Positions 1 through 8,228 of a stretch of 13,875 bases of DNA are shown in pieces. Each line of letters starts with the position of its first letter. Position 1 is the first letter of the stretch. The notes beneath the pieces are model-generated. The model did no database searches, was not told the origin of the DNA, and worked only from the letters and a program-made list of their open reading frames with translations. The position numbers and the translations under genes were made by a program. Source of the DNA: Parapedobacter lycopersici_A (GTDB lineage Bacteria > Bacteroidota > Bacteroidia > Sphingobacteriales > Sphingobacteriaceae); NCBI RefSeq assembly GCF_040395035.1, contig NZ_JBEBRB010000064.1, positions 1-13,875 of the forward strand, written 5' to 3'.

Positions 1-11
1 TGCGTGATACC

Positions 12-671
12 ATGTTTCAACAAACGGAAGAAGAAATTGACAGATTGATCGGCATACTTAAAGGCCACGACTTGTTGACCAAGGATATTGAACGGTCGGA
101 AACGTTTCTGGCGATCGTCAATACGTCCGATTTCATGATTACTTTACACGACGTAGATTTATACCGGCCCGTTTGTATCAACAATAAATTCAAGGTATTT
201 TACGGATTTGAAAACAATTGGCTCAGTCAACACGACTTACTTTATTACATAAAGACCATCCATGTAAGCAATTTACATACCCTGGTTAAATCCGTGGTAT
301 TCTTTAAGCAAAAAAATCATGGGTATCTCAACCTCACGTATAAATTGTTACACCGCAATACGGCCTATAAAGATGTTATTGGGACCACAAAAATGGTATT
401 TGCCGAAAAAGGGAGACCCAAATTTGCGATTACTGTAGCCCGGGTAGCCGACACACAAACGGACAGTTTTACTGTGGCAAAACTGACCAAGCGTGAAAAG
501 GAAATTGTAAAAAGGCTGGTCAATGGAAGCAGCAGGAAAGAAATCGCAGACGCTCTGTATATTGCCGAACATACCGTACATACCCACACACGAAACATTT
601 ATAAAAAACTAAACATAAACAAGATACAGGAATTAATATTGCTGTATGAAATGTTTGTTTCGGAGGACTAA
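12..671 (+). CDS. PAS-like / LuxR-type HTH transcriptional regulator
   Basis: Probable cytoplasmic DNA-binding regulator of 219 residues. The C-terminal part (about residues 157-212) is a LuxR/GerE helix-turn-helix: LTKREKEIVKRL is followed by a recognition-helix region with IAEHTVHTHTRNIYKKL, the usual family pattern. Residues of about 30-145 have the size and alternating hydrophobic pattern of a PAS-like sensor fold (NTSDFMITLHD, then INNKFKVFYGF), but I see no diagnostic ligand residues, so the signal is unknown. There is no receiver domain and no membrane segment. The ATG at 12 gives a sensible N-terminus, but the frame stays open to the left edge, so a longer protein cannot be excluded. 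It converges with the outer-membrane barrel gene 28 bp away. Its target genes are not evident from the sequence. Confidence 0.85.
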   Translation: MFQQTEEEIDRLIGILKGHDLLTKDIERSETFLAIVNTSDFMITLHDVDLYRPVCINNKFKVFYGFENNWLSQHDLLYYIKTIHVSNLHTLVKSVVFFKQKNHGYLNLTYKLLHRNTAYKDVIGTTKMVFAEKGRPKFAITVARVADTQTDSFTVAKLTKREKEIVKRLVNGSSRKEIADALYIAEHTVHTHTRNIYKKLNINKIQELILLYEMFVSED

Positions 672-699
672 ACAAACTCACGACTATGTACGCCCGCGC

Positions 700-1407
700 T
701 TAGAATTTATAACCTATCGAAAAACCGACTGACTTGTTCCGGACATGACCGTCGCGCGATACGCCTGAAACTTCCGGAATGAGGTTTGCCAGGCCCCATT
801 GTGCGTTAAACTGGATTGCCAGCTTACCGAAAAACTCATATCCGGCAAGCATACCTATCCCGTAGTCAAGCGGCCGGCCGTATAGGTAATTACCGAATTC
901 ACCGTCCATGAAATCGTTCTTAAAAATAACATCACCTTGGTTCTCAATCACAATATCACCGATGTGGACCTCCCGCTCGGATTCCCATTTTCCCCCCGTA
1001 CCGTAGCTGATATAAGGACCTGCGCCGAACAGTAATTTACCAATGCCTAGCTGCGGCTTATACAGTACGTTGACCGGGATTTCAAGATACGATACACGTG
1101 CTTCTAATTCATTAGCTGCTCCTGAAAACCAGTTACCGGACTGTTTAAATCCCTTACCGGCATACAGCAGACCGGGTTGGATATAGAAATCGGCTGCCAT
1201 TGGAATATCGATGGTAAATCCAATATGCAGACGGGGTATGGCCTGGGTAGGACTTTCACTGCCTGCTTCGTCTTCAATGGCCGCGCTGGAAAAGTTTACT
1301 CCCGCCTTTATACCCCATATGGTTTGTGCATGGGCTGAATGGCCAGCGGACAGTATAAGCCACAAGGTAAAGAAGGTGAATACATGTAGTGGATTCGCTT
1401 TTTTCAT
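700..1407 (-). CDS. outer-membrane beta-barrel protein (OMP_b-brl_2 / porin-like)
   Basis: Predicted small outer-membrane barrel of 235 residues, common in Bacteroidota and usually of unknown substrate. Residues 1-27 form a signal peptide (MKK start, hydrophobic TFFTLWLIL core, AHA cleavage site before QTIWG). The mature protein shows amphipathic strands typical of the PF13568-type family: GIKAGVNFS at the first strand, FYIQPGLLYAGKGF, SYLEIPVNVLYKP, LLFGAGPYISYG, and a terminal strand ending VGFSIGYKF with the C-terminal aromatic that barrels use for BAM recognition. The ATG at 1405-1407 is chosen because it starts a clean signal peptide; in-frame ATGs at 1446 and 1458 would put a charged extension before it. 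It is convergent with the LuxR-type gene and divergent from the threonine aldolase gene. Confidence 0.85.
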   Translation of the reverse strand: MKKANPLHVFTFFTLWLILSAGHSAHAQTIWGIKAGVNFSSAAIEDEAGSESPTQAIPRLHIGFTIDIPMAADFYIQPGLLYAGKGFKQSGNWFSGAANELEARVSYLEIPVNVLYKPQLGIGKLLFGAGPYISYGTGGKWESEREVHIGDIVIENQGDVIFKNDFMDGEFGNYLYGRPLDYGIGMLAGYEFFGKLAIQFNAQWGLANLIPEVSGVSRDGHVRNKSVGFSIGYKF

Positions 1408-1670
1408 TGGTAATACAAATTGGTCCCTGTTGAATGCTTTAGTCATTAAACGCCTCAAACCGTAACAACGCTACAGGAAGACAGGAAATTTAAAAAAACA
1501 ATATCATCACGATATATCAACCAGCCGACACGTGTGCTGATTTATTTAAAAAAACCATCGTTGACCGGAGAAGCGAAAATGCAAATAATGTATAAAAATC
1601 CGTAAACTTGAGTTTCCGAAATCAGTTCGGATTAAAGGCGTTAAAGATCAGACAAAAGCCAGGTAAAGTT
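1408..1670. other. divergent intergenic spacer
   Basis: About 260 bp between two divergently oriented genes, so it should hold both promoters. It is AT-rich around 1485-1600, with runs of A/T near 1490-1500 and 1546-1555. On the plus strand TTGACC at 1561-1566 lies upstream of TA-rich DNA at 1586-1597, but I find no exact TAnnTTTG -7 box at a convincing distance for either gene. On the minus strand TACGGTTTG lies near 1455-1465, one base too long for the consensus. No small ORF or RNA structure stands out. Confidence 0.4.
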
Positions 1671-2714
1671 ATGATTGTAGACCTCCGTAGTGATACCCTG
1701 ACCCGCCCCAGTCGTGAAATGCTGGATGCTATGATGACTGCCCGCGTGGGAGATGATGTTTTTGGCGAAGACGATACCGTAAAAGCCTTGGAACAGCAGA
1801 TCGCGACTATGTTTGGCATGGAAACAGCACTTTTTTGCCCATCAGGGACAATGGCCAATCAAATTGCCATCAAATGCCTCACCAATCCAATGGAGGAATT
1901 AATTACCGACCAAACTGCACACGTATACCGTTCGGAGAGCGGAGGTATCCCTTTTCATTCAGCGGTATCCGTACGTACGCTCCGGGGCGAACGGGGCAAA
2001 ATCACGCCGGCCCTAATTGCGCCCGAAATCAATGTTGATAGCATTACCGCACCCCGGACATCGCTGGTAGTTCTCGAAAATACCGTTAACTGGGGAGGAG
2101 GCAGCTACTACACACTGGCCGAGATTTCGGAAATCGCTACGCTCTGTCATGCCAACGCATTGAAATTGCACCTCGACGGGGCAAGGATTTTTAATGCGCT
2201 GACCGAGACGGGGGACCTGACGATAAATTACGGTCAGTTCTTCGACACCATTTCCGTATGTTTATCCAAAGGGCTCGGTGCACCCGTGGGTTCGGTACTA
2301 ATGGGTAATGGCGAACTCATCAAAAAAGCACGGAAAATCCGCAAAGTAATGGGTGGTGGAATGCGACAGGCGGGATTTTTAGCAGCGGCCGGTATTTACG
2401 CGCTTGACCACAACATCGGGAAACTCAAGGCAGACCACCACCATGCCCGGCAACTTGCATCGGCATTGAAGGGACAATACTATGTCAAAAGCGTGATGCC
2501 CGTGGATACCAACATCGTTATCTTTGAAGTAGCCGAAAACTATCAGACAGCAACGCTAATCAGGCAACTCGACCGGCACGGCATAAAGTGCCTGGAATTC
2601 GGAAAGCAGCGTATCCGGTTTGTCACATATCTGGATATTACGCAGGAAATGATTGATGAGACAATCATGGTACTGAATAAGCTGGAATTACCTGAGAAAT
2701 CTTCAGGTAATTAG
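1671..2714 (+). CDS. ltaE: low-specificity L-threonine aldolase
   Basis: PLP-dependent cytoplasmic enzyme of the aspartate-aminotransferase fold that cleaves L-threonine or L-allo-threonine to glycine and acetaldehyde (EC 4.1.2.48). The protein is 347 residues, normal for the family. Family signatures are present in order: the N-terminal IVDLRSDTLTRPSREM, GDDVFGEDDTV at 27-37, FCPSGTMANQ at 55-64, a stacking His at about 84, HLDGARIFNA at 167-176 (Asp169 and Arg172), and SVCLSKGLGAPVGS with the predicted Schiff-base Lys200. The start at 1671 is chosen because the family begins almost at the MIVDLRSDT motif; an upstream TTG at 1608 would add 21 unconserved residues. It stands alone, with no obvious glycine or serine metabolism partner in the window. 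A stem-loop overlaps its 3' end. Confidence 0.93.
   Translation: MIVDLRSDTLTRPSREMLDAMMTARVGDDVFGEDDTVKALEQQIATMFGMETALFCPSGTMANQIAIKCLTNPMEELITDQTAHVYRSESGGIPFHSAVSVRTLRGERGKITPALIAPEINVDSITAPRTSLVVLENTVNWGGGSYYTLAEISEIATLCHANALKLHLDGARIFNALTETGDLTINYGQFFDTISVCLSKGLGAPVGSVLMGNGELIKKARKIRKVMGGGMRQAGFLAAAGIYALDHNIGKLKADHHHARQLASALKGQYYVKSVMPVDTNIVIFEVAENYQTATLIRQLDRHGIKCLEFGKQRIRFVTYLDITQEMIDETIMVLNKLELPEKSSGN
2686..2712 (+). terminator. stem-loop at the 3' end of ltaE
   Basis: A perfect inverted repeat with 10-bp arms (AATTACCTGA at 2686-2695, TCAGGTAATT at 2703-2712) and a 7-nt loop overlaps the last codons of the threonine aldolase gene. It could end transcription or protect the mRNA end. 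No U-rich tail follows, so an intrinsic terminator is uncertain. Confidence 0.4.
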
Positions 2715-2919
2715 GCAACCTCAAGTGTACCGATTCACACTTCAGCATGAAAACCAATCCCGCCGGACCGGTATACTCCTGAAGTCGGAATAACGATTTC
2801 TACTGGTTATGAACCTATAATTTATTCAGTAGATGTCAAATTAACAACCTGATTAACAAATTGTTATGTTCAATAACGCCATAATGTCTACTAATTATAT
2901 AGATTTTATATAAAATACA
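2715..2919. other. regulatory spacer upstream of the TonB receptor, with clustered inverted repeats
   Basis: AT-rich spacer between ltaE and the promoter of the receptor gene. It holds the direct repeat TTAACAA (2841-2847 and 2853-2859). The second copy is part of a near-perfect palindrome TAACAA-A-TTGTTA (2854-2866), followed by GTTAT-gttca-ATAAC (2863-2877). A further inverted repeat, TTATATA-gattt-TATATAA (2895-2913), overlaps the expected -33 region. These look like binding sites for dimeric regulators, but no specific regulator can be named. Confidence 0.35.
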
Positions 2920-2927
2920 TATATTTG
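2920..2927 (+). promoter_or_regulatory. Bacteroidota -7 promoter element for the TonB receptor gene
   Basis: TATATTTG matches the Bacteroidota primary-sigma -7 consensus TAnnTTTG exactly and would start transcription near 2933. No TTG/TTTG box is seen about 19 bp upstream; that region is the AT-rich inverted repeat at 2895-2913, which suggests activator dependence or operator overlap. Confidence 0.5.
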
Positions 2928-3082
2928 CACCGTTCACATATTAATTTAGAAGTCATGAAGATCTATAGCTTACGCTCCTGCGGTCACCGAATGTCGCCTT
3001 TCCAAATCATTCCATGCGTTTTACCTACCCATTCATCAATGCTGTCAACAGGATGGCGAAAAAACCACATAACAAAACAACA

Positions 3083-5695
3083 ATGAAACGATTACTTATT
3101 AGCAAGACTATATACACAAATACGTTTACAATTGGATTGTTTGTATTGACCGGACTGGGTTTGGTCGGACAATTTCCAACCGTACGTGCGCAAGAAACCA
3201 CACCACTGGTGAATTCAATATTGGATGGCACCGTGGTAGATTCCGAAACGGGGGAACCGCTTGCGGGAGCGACCCTGCAGCTTGAGGGGATTACCCACAT
3301 GACGAAATCGGATACCCACGGTCAATTTCGTTTTGTAACCGGCCAGAAATTCCCTTACACGATCATTGTTTCCTATATCGGTTATATCACTAAAGAGGTA
3401 GTAGCGACGGGAAGCCCGTTGACTGTAGCGTTGGACCGTAATGCCACCGGTTTGACAGAGGTGACAGTGACCTCCCGTCGGCGCCGGGAGCTGTTGCTCA
3501 ATGTTCCCATTCCGGTTTCTGTAATCAGCGGAGCATTGGCTGCGGATGCTGGCGCATTCAACGTCAATCGGTTAAAGGAGCTGGTGCCCACGGTACAGTT
3601 ATACTCGTCGAATCCACGGAATACAGGACTGAGTATTCGCGGACTTGGCACCACATTTGGCCTCACTAATGACGGGATTGACCCCGGTGTTGGATTTTAT
3701 GTAGACGGGGTTTACTACGCACGTACCGCAGCCACCACACTTGATTTCATTGATGTGGAGCAGATTGAGGTGTTACGCGGGCCACAGGGTACCCTGTTCG
3801 GGAAGAATACGGTAGCAGGTGCATTCAACGTAACTACCCGCAAACCTACTTTTACCCCGGAGGGACAGGTGGAGTTAAGCTATGGCAATTATGGTTTTAT
3901 ACAGGCGAAGGCCTCGGTGAGCGGCCCGCTATCCAGGCATTTAGCCGCCCGTCTTTCATTCAGTGGTACACAGCGGGATGGCCTGTTGTATAACGTGGCT
4001 ACGCAGAAACGGGTCAATGACCTGAATAACCTGGGTTTGCGGGGGCAGTTGCTATATGCGCCTTCGGATCGGGTTCATGTATTGTTGGCAGGCGATCTGA
4101 CCCGCCAGCGGCCGGATGGCTACGCCCAGGTATTTGCCGGGGTAGCACCAACATTGCGACCAGCATACCGTCAATTTGAGCAAATTATTGCTGATCTTAA
4201 CTATCAATTGCCTAGCAGGAACCCCTTTGACAGATTAATAGACCACGATACGCCATGGCAGTCGGGACAGGATCTTGGCGGTGCCTCAGCAAATGTTGAT
4301 ATTAAACTCGGAACGGGTACGTTAACTTCGACAACCGCGTGGCGTTTCTGGAATTGGGATCCCTCCAATGATCGGGATTTTACCGGCTTACAGGGTCTGG
4401 CACTATCTCAGGCACCTTCACGTCACGATCAATGGTCGCAGGAAGTCCGTTGGGCGGGCGACTTCTCCCCGCGTGTCAGCGCAGTATTTGGTCTCTTTGC
4501 CTTCGGGCAGTCATTGAATGCCAATCCTGCCCATACAGAAGAAGCGGGAAGAGACCAATGGCGGTTTTCACAGAATTCCGAAAGTCCGCTATGGCAAACC
4601 CCGGGATTATTTGAAGGCTTTGGCATCAAAACCTACCCCAGCCTTCGCACATTCAGCGGCGCACTTTTTGGTCAGCTGGACTGGGCAATCACCGACCGTT
4701 TACGTGTTTTACCCGGACTTCGGGTGAACTATGATGACAAGTCTGTCGATTTCCGGCGTGAACCCTATGGTGGACTGGAGACGGACAACCCGGAATTGAT
4801 TGCCCTTAAGAATTCATTGTACAGTGCCCAGGCATTCACCGCCGATATCGACGACACAAATCTTTCGGGACAGTTGACTGTCGCTTTTAAGCCATCGGAG
4901 CGTATCAACACATTTGCAACGTTCTCCACCGGATTCAAGCCGGTCGGACTAAACCTGGGCGGATTACCGAATTCGAACGGGCAGCCCTTGCTGGAACTGG
5001 CCGTGATTAAGCCGGAACGTGTACTGCACTACGAGGTGGGAATAAAAGCCCAGCCTACCCGGACTTCCTCCATCAGTCTTACGGTGTATAACACCGATGT
5101 CCACGACTACCAAGCTCAGGTACAGGCAGCAGATCTTTCGGTAAATCGGGGCTACTTAGCAAACGCGGAACAGGTTCGCGTTCGTGGTGTGGAATTTGAC
5201 GGCAACATCAGGCTTGGCAATTTCTTATCGCTCTACGGTTCACTTGCGTATACCGACGGTAAATATGTATCCTTCACAAATGCTCCCCCACCACTGGAAG
5301 AAACAGGAGGCCCGACATTTAAAGATATTTCCGGCGGCCTATTACCCGGAATTTCGGAGTGGGCAGCCTCCTTCGGCGGAGAAGCAGTAACACCATCTAC
5401 CACTTTTTTGGGGCAGACCGGCGAATTTGCCATTGCGGTGGACGGCTTTTACCGGTCATCCTTCTCATCGAGTCCGTCAGCGTCTAAATACCTGGTTGTC
5501 GATGGTTATACATTGTTGAATGCACGGGTCGGATTCCGTGCACCGCAGGGAGTATCAATATACCTCTGGGCACGCAACCTCTTCGATAAAGATTATTTTG
5601 AACAGCTATTACCCGGAGCAGGCAACGCGGGGCACTATGCTGGTGTACTGGGCGACCAGCGCACCTACGGCGTCACTTTGCGTTATGCGTTCTGA
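3083..5695 (+). CDS. TonB-dependent outer-membrane receptor with carboxypeptidase-regulatory-like N-domain
   Basis: Energised outer-membrane importer of 870 residues; the substrate is not determinable. Residues 1-36 are a signal peptide (MKRLLISK, hydrophobic core, cleavage at VRA before QETT). Residues of about 46-118 form a CarboxypepD_reg-like domain (DGTVVDSETGEPLAGATL, FRFVTG, VSYIGYITKEV). TEVTVTSRRR near 125-134 resembles a TonB box. The plug follows, with VPIPVSVIS and VEQIEVLRGPQGTLFGKNT, then a barrel ending in VTLRYAF with a terminal Phe. The start at 3083 is preferred over in-frame ATGs at 3014 and 3053 because it begins a clean signal peptide and is preceded by the A-rich leader typical of Bacteroidota. 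No SusD partner or FecI/FecR regulators are adjacent, so this is a stand-alone receptor of siderophore/cobalamin-like architecture rather than SusC-like. Confidence 0.92.
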   Translation: MKRLLISKTIYTNTFTIGLFVLTGLGLVGQFPTVRAQETTPLVNSILDGTVVDSETGEPLAGATLQLEGITHMTKSDTHGQFRFVTGQKFPYTIIVSYIGYITKEVVATGSPLTVALDRNATGLTEVTVTSRRRRELLLNVPIPVSVISGALAADAGAFNVNRLKELVPTVQLYSSNPRNTGLSIRGLGTTFGLTNDGIDPGVGFYVDGVYYARTAATTLDFIDVEQIEVLRGPQGTLFGKNTVAGAFNVTTRKPTFTPEGQVELSYGNYGFIQAKASVSGPLSRHLAARLSFSGTQRDGLLYNVATQKRVNDLNNLGLRGQLLYAPSDRVHVLLAGDLTRQRPDGYAQVFAGVAPTLRPAYRQFEQIIADLNYQLPSRNPFDRLIDHDTPWQSGQDLGGASANVDIKLGTGTLTSTTAWRFWNWDPSNDRDFTGLQGLALSQAPSRHDQWSQEVRWAGDFSPRVSAVFGLFAFGQSLNANPAHTEEAGRDQWRFSQNSESPLWQTPGLFEGFGIKTYPSLRTFSGALFGQLDWAITDRLRVLPGLRVNYDDKSVDFRREPYGGLETDNPELIALKNSLYSAQAFTADIDDTNLSGQLTVAFKPSERINTFATFSTGFKPVGLNLGGLPNSNGQPLLELAVIKPERVLHYEVGIKAQPTRTSSISLTVYNTDVHDYQAQVQAADLSVNRGYLANAEQVRVRGVEFDGNIRLGNFLSLYGSLAYTDGKYVSFTNAPPPLEETGGPTFKDISGGLLPGISEWAASFGGEAVTPSTTFLGQTGEFAIAVDGFYRSSFSSSPSASKYLVVDGYTLLNARVGFRAPQGVSIYLWARNLFDKDYFEQLLPGAGNAGHYAGVLGDQRTYGVTLRYAF

Positions 5696-5700
5696 AGATA

Positions 5701-5731
5701 AACAAAGGTGGCCTATCCGGCCACCTTTGTT
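5701..5731. terminator. bidirectional intrinsic terminator
   Basis: Perfect inverted repeat with 13-bp arms (AACAAAGGTGGCC at 5701-5713 and GGCCACCTTTGTT at 5719-5731) and a 5-nt loop. It starts 5 bp after the stop of the TonB receptor gene and overlaps the stop codon of the convergent oxidoreductase gene. The GC core and T-rich far arm on either strand suit termination in both directions. Confidence 0.8.
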
Positions 5732-7451
5732 ATTTTGGCCAATGCGTCTCAATCCCCTGCGACCGGATAAGCTGCTGGAATTCTTCCAGCACACCCGGTT
5801 TTTCATACACCTGTCTGGGGGTGATTTTCTTACCAAGCGAATAGGCAACCAACATACCTACTGCCTCGCCGATACCCCACTCCACCGGATGTAGGCGATA
5901 ACATCCATTGGTAATATGCGTAGTGCCAATATTTTTATTGGCGGGCAGGATATTGTTCATCCGCCTGGGAAGAAGAGCACCCAAGGGGATCTGGAATGGT
6001 AATGACCCAAAGTCGATGTAGTTGTTTCCTCCTGTGCTTGGGTGCAAGTCGATATGATAGTAACCAATGCCAATGCTGTCGTGAAAATCAGCAGCCCGCA
6101 ATGGTTCCTTACCGGTCACCAACATGCGGTTTTCCGCGCCAACGTGTTCCTCAAGAATGGTAAAAAGGGCCTTAATACGACGGGATTCCCTAACATAGGG
6201 ATATTTGGCCAAACCATCGGTCGTTCCCATGATATCCGGCCTAAGTCGCAAACCCGGCCACCCCGTCCTCCCGTCGGGCCGTGGTGCTTCCGTCTGTAAC
6301 CAGTATAACCACGACAAACTTAGTTGCTTTGCGCGTGCAACATGTCGCTTAAACTCGTTTTCGTCCACATCAACGATATTCCCAAGAAAATAATCGTTTT
6401 GCGGCCAGTTTACGATACTGATATCTCCACGGTAGGTACCGGGCGTAAAATTAGCTTTATTGATAATACGACGGTAATTCCACAGATTCAATGTGTTACC
6501 AGTGGATTTACCTTCCGGATGGAACCCCAGATTTTTCGGCTTTAACGTCTTGGGATCGGAATAATCAAGATCGAGCAGGTTTCCCGGCCATGCCGGTTGC
6601 ATAGCAGGCACATAGCGCTGCCAAAACGCGTATTCTTCAGGCCGATTGATGACATGATTTTCTCCTGGAATATAATCCATGGCGAAACAGGCGGTAAATG
6701 CCTGGTTGTTTTCCGGATTCCCTGTTTCGGGTGCATGAAGCTCTCCGGTTTCTTTCCTTGATTCGGCGCCGGTAACATATTCAGTACCTGTAAGCGGCAG
6801 TAAGTCACCAAGCTCGGTCGCATCCACAAAATAAGGAGCGGAGAGTTGTACCTCCATCCCCTCACGAAGATCCCTTGCCTTTAATGCATGTACGCGATCC
6901 CCGCTCACGTCGGCCGCAACGATCCGGTGCTCCAGCAATAATGTTAATTTTCCTGCACTGATATAACGTGCAAATAAGGCATGTAATACAGCCAAAGCCA
7001 CCCGGGGTTCGTGGCATAGTGCCGAAACGGTGCCGTCCCCCGGGTTGAAATATCTCCGGCCTTTCGCCATTTCAGTAAGCGGATAGTTTTGCATATAAAA
7101 TTGCCGGATGCCCGCACGGAAATCCCGGTAACATTGGGTGGCGCCGTGTGTTTCAATCCATTGATGTTCATCCGGCGGCACACCCTGTTGGGTAAGCTGT
7201 CCGCCAATCCAGTCGGTCTCCTCCGTCAGCACAACCGTCAAACCGTTTCGCAGTGTGGCCAGGGCAGCGGCACAGCCTCCCAAGCCGCCTCCAGCAATGA
7301 TCACATCCGCTGAATATCCGCGCTGACCTCCTTGGGATGCGCTCCGCATAACCGTATCACCCAGGGCAATAAACGGGTGTCCGCTTAGTGCCGTTGATGC
7401 TGCTACGGCGCCTCCCGTAGCCAGCAATTCCATGAATTTCCGTCTTTCCAT
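5730..7451 (-). CDS. Tat-exported FAD-dependent oxidoreductase (FAD_oxidored / PF12831-type)
   Basis: Flavoprotein of 573 residues; its substrate cannot be predicted. The N-terminus MERRKFMELLATGGAVAAS has a twin-arginine pair (Arg3-Arg4) followed by a weakly hydrophobic helix, as in Tat signals that export folded cofactor proteins. A Rossmann FAD motif follows: ADVIIAGGGLGG with the glycines at 54-59, and an acidic residue at the end of the second strand (VVLTEE, 74-78). WIGGQLTQQG and VDATELGDLLPLTG are typical of the PF12831-like family. The C-terminus NGCYRLHPVEWGIGEAVGML forms the second part of the FAD site. Family members in Bacteroidota often lie near carbohydrate-active genes; here it is convergent with a TonB receptor and divergent from a PEBP-like and a glycosidase-like gene. 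A role in periplasmic oxidation of an imported or degraded compound is inference only. Confidence 0.88.
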   Translation of the reverse strand: MERRKFMELLATGGAVAASTALSGHPFIALGDTVMRSASQGGQRGYSADVIIAGGGLGGCAAALATLRNGLTVVLTEETDWIGGQLTQQGVPPDEHQWIETHGATQCYRDFRAGIRQFYMQNYPLTEMAKGRRYFNPGDGTVSALCHEPRVALAVLHALFARYISAGKLTLLLEHRIVAADVSGDRVHALKARDLREGMEVQLSAPYFVDATELGDLLPLTGTEYVTGAESRKETGELHAPETGNPENNQAFTACFAMDYIPGENHVINRPEEYAFWQRYVPAMQPAWPGNLLDLDYSDPKTLKPKNLGFHPEGKSTGNTLNLWNYRRIINKANFTPGTYRGDISIVNWPQNDYFLGNIVDVDENEFKRHVARAKQLSLSWLYWLQTEAPRPDGRTGWPGLRLRPDIMGTTDGLAKYPYVRESRRIKALFTILEEHVGAENRMLVTGKEPLRAADFHDSIGIGYYHIDLHPSTGGNNYIDFGSLPFQIPLGALLPRRMNNILPANKNIGTTHITNGCYRLHPVEWGIGEAVGMLVAYSLGKKITPRQVYEKPGVLEEFQQLIRSQGIETHWPK

Positions 7452-7499
7452 CGTAATTTAAGCAACGCAAATTAGCCAAAAATTCAGATCTTTACGATC

Positions 7500-7516
7500 G
7501 CAAACGCTATGTTTGC
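7500..7516 (+). promoter_or_regulatory. -7 promoter element inside a small palindrome, divergent region
   Basis: TATGTTTG at 7508-7515 matches the TAnnTTTG -7 consensus on the plus strand, with a transcription start expected near 7522, suited to the PEBP-like gene starting at 7558. It lies inside the inverted repeat GCAAAC-gctat-GTTTGC (7500-7516), which could be an operator covering the promoter. A clear -33 TTG is not seen at the ideal distance. Confidence 0.42.
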
Positions 7517-7557
7517 ATGATATTTTGAACACTATTATTAACCCGAATATGATTTAC

Positions 7558-8136
7558 ATGAAAAAGATCCTGTTAACTTTCGTTTCGTTTATGACGCTAA
7601 TCGCCCTGTGCAATGCACAGTCGGTAACACCGCCCATGACACTACATACCACGGCTTTCGAGGACGGCGGCATTATTCCCGTAAAATACAGTCAGGCAGC
7701 TGAAGGTGCTGCGCCGGGGGAGGGTACCTCGCCCGCACTGATGTGGACAAATGTACCGGCGGGCACTAAAAGCTTCGTACTACATATGCACGATGTGGAT
7801 TTTGCACGTGAAAAAACAACAGATGATCAGGTCCATTGGCTGGTCTGGAACATTCCGGCAGACAAAACGGCATTACCTGAGGGCCTACCCCGGGGCGCAC
7901 AGTTGCCTGATGGCAGCTATCAGATCAGTGTAACGGGTCCGGTTTACCGGGGACCGGGCGCTGCGGCGAGTGGCCCCCTGCATCATTATGTTTTTGAGGT
8001 CTATGCGCTGGACATCGTATTGGATCAGGAACCCGCTGCCGATGCCTTCCTAACCCGGACGGCCGTTATGCAGGCTATGCAGGGTCATGTCGTGGGCAAG
8101 GCGGCCTATGTGGGGCGTTTCCGGCGACCGCAATAA
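7558..8136 (+). CDS. secreted YbhB/YbcL-type PEBP (Raf-kinase-inhibitor-like) protein
   Basis: Phosphatidylethanolamine-binding-protein family member of 192 residues, YbhB/YbcL subgroup, whose bacterial function is poorly defined. Residues 1-20 are a signal peptide (MKKILLTFVSFMTLIALCNA before QSVTPP). The Cys at 18 is not in a good lipobox because Leu precedes it, so a soluble periplasmic protein is expected. Family motifs follow: TSPALMWTNVPAGTKSF (57-73), HDVDFA (78-83), HWLVWNIPA (93-101), LPDGSY, and GPLHHYVFEVYALDI (139-153), where the usual GxHRY is changed to HHY. The start at 7558 is chosen over ATGs at 7518 and 7549 because it begins the signal peptide. It may be co-transcribed with the glycosidase-like gene 92 bp downstream, though that gap has its own palindrome. 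Confidence 0.9.
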   Translation: MKKILLTFVSFMTLIALCNAQSVTPPMTLHTTAFEDGGIIPVKYSQAAEGAAPGEGTSPALMWTNVPAGTKSFVLHMHDVDFAREKTTDDQVHWLVWNIPADKTALPEGLPRGAQLPDGSYQISVTGPVYRGPGAAASGPLHHYVFEVYALDIVLDQEPAADAFLTRTAVMQAMQGHVVGKAAYVGRFRRPQ

Positions 8137-8138
8137 TT

Positions 8139-8150
8139 ACCGTATACGGT
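8139..8150. promoter_or_regulatory. 12-bp perfect palindrome between the PEBP-like and glycosidase-like genes
   Basis: ACCGTATACGGT is a perfect palindrome starting 2 bp after the stop of the PEBP-like gene and about 80 bp before the next start. It is too short and lacks a T tail for a terminator, so an operator is possible. The same half-site ACCGTAT occurs in the interrupted palindrome ahead of the diadenylate cyclase gene. Confidence 0.25.
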
Positions 8151-8228
8151 CAATCGCCCGCTTTCGGTAGTTGCCGTAGGGGGTTGAATTGAATTAGTTA
8201 GTTGCTTACACCCATAAACTCTACTGCC

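Noticed and set aside
1561..1600. Promoter for the threonine aldolase gene (TTGACC with TA-rich -7)
   Set aside because: Spacing and -7 sequence do not fit the Bacteroidota or the E. coli consensus well enough to list it as a feature.
5520..5894. Plus-strand ORF of 124 codons spanning the receptor end and the terminator
   Set aside because: It overlaps the 3' ends of two well-supported genes and crosses a strong terminator stem-loop; no domain is visible.
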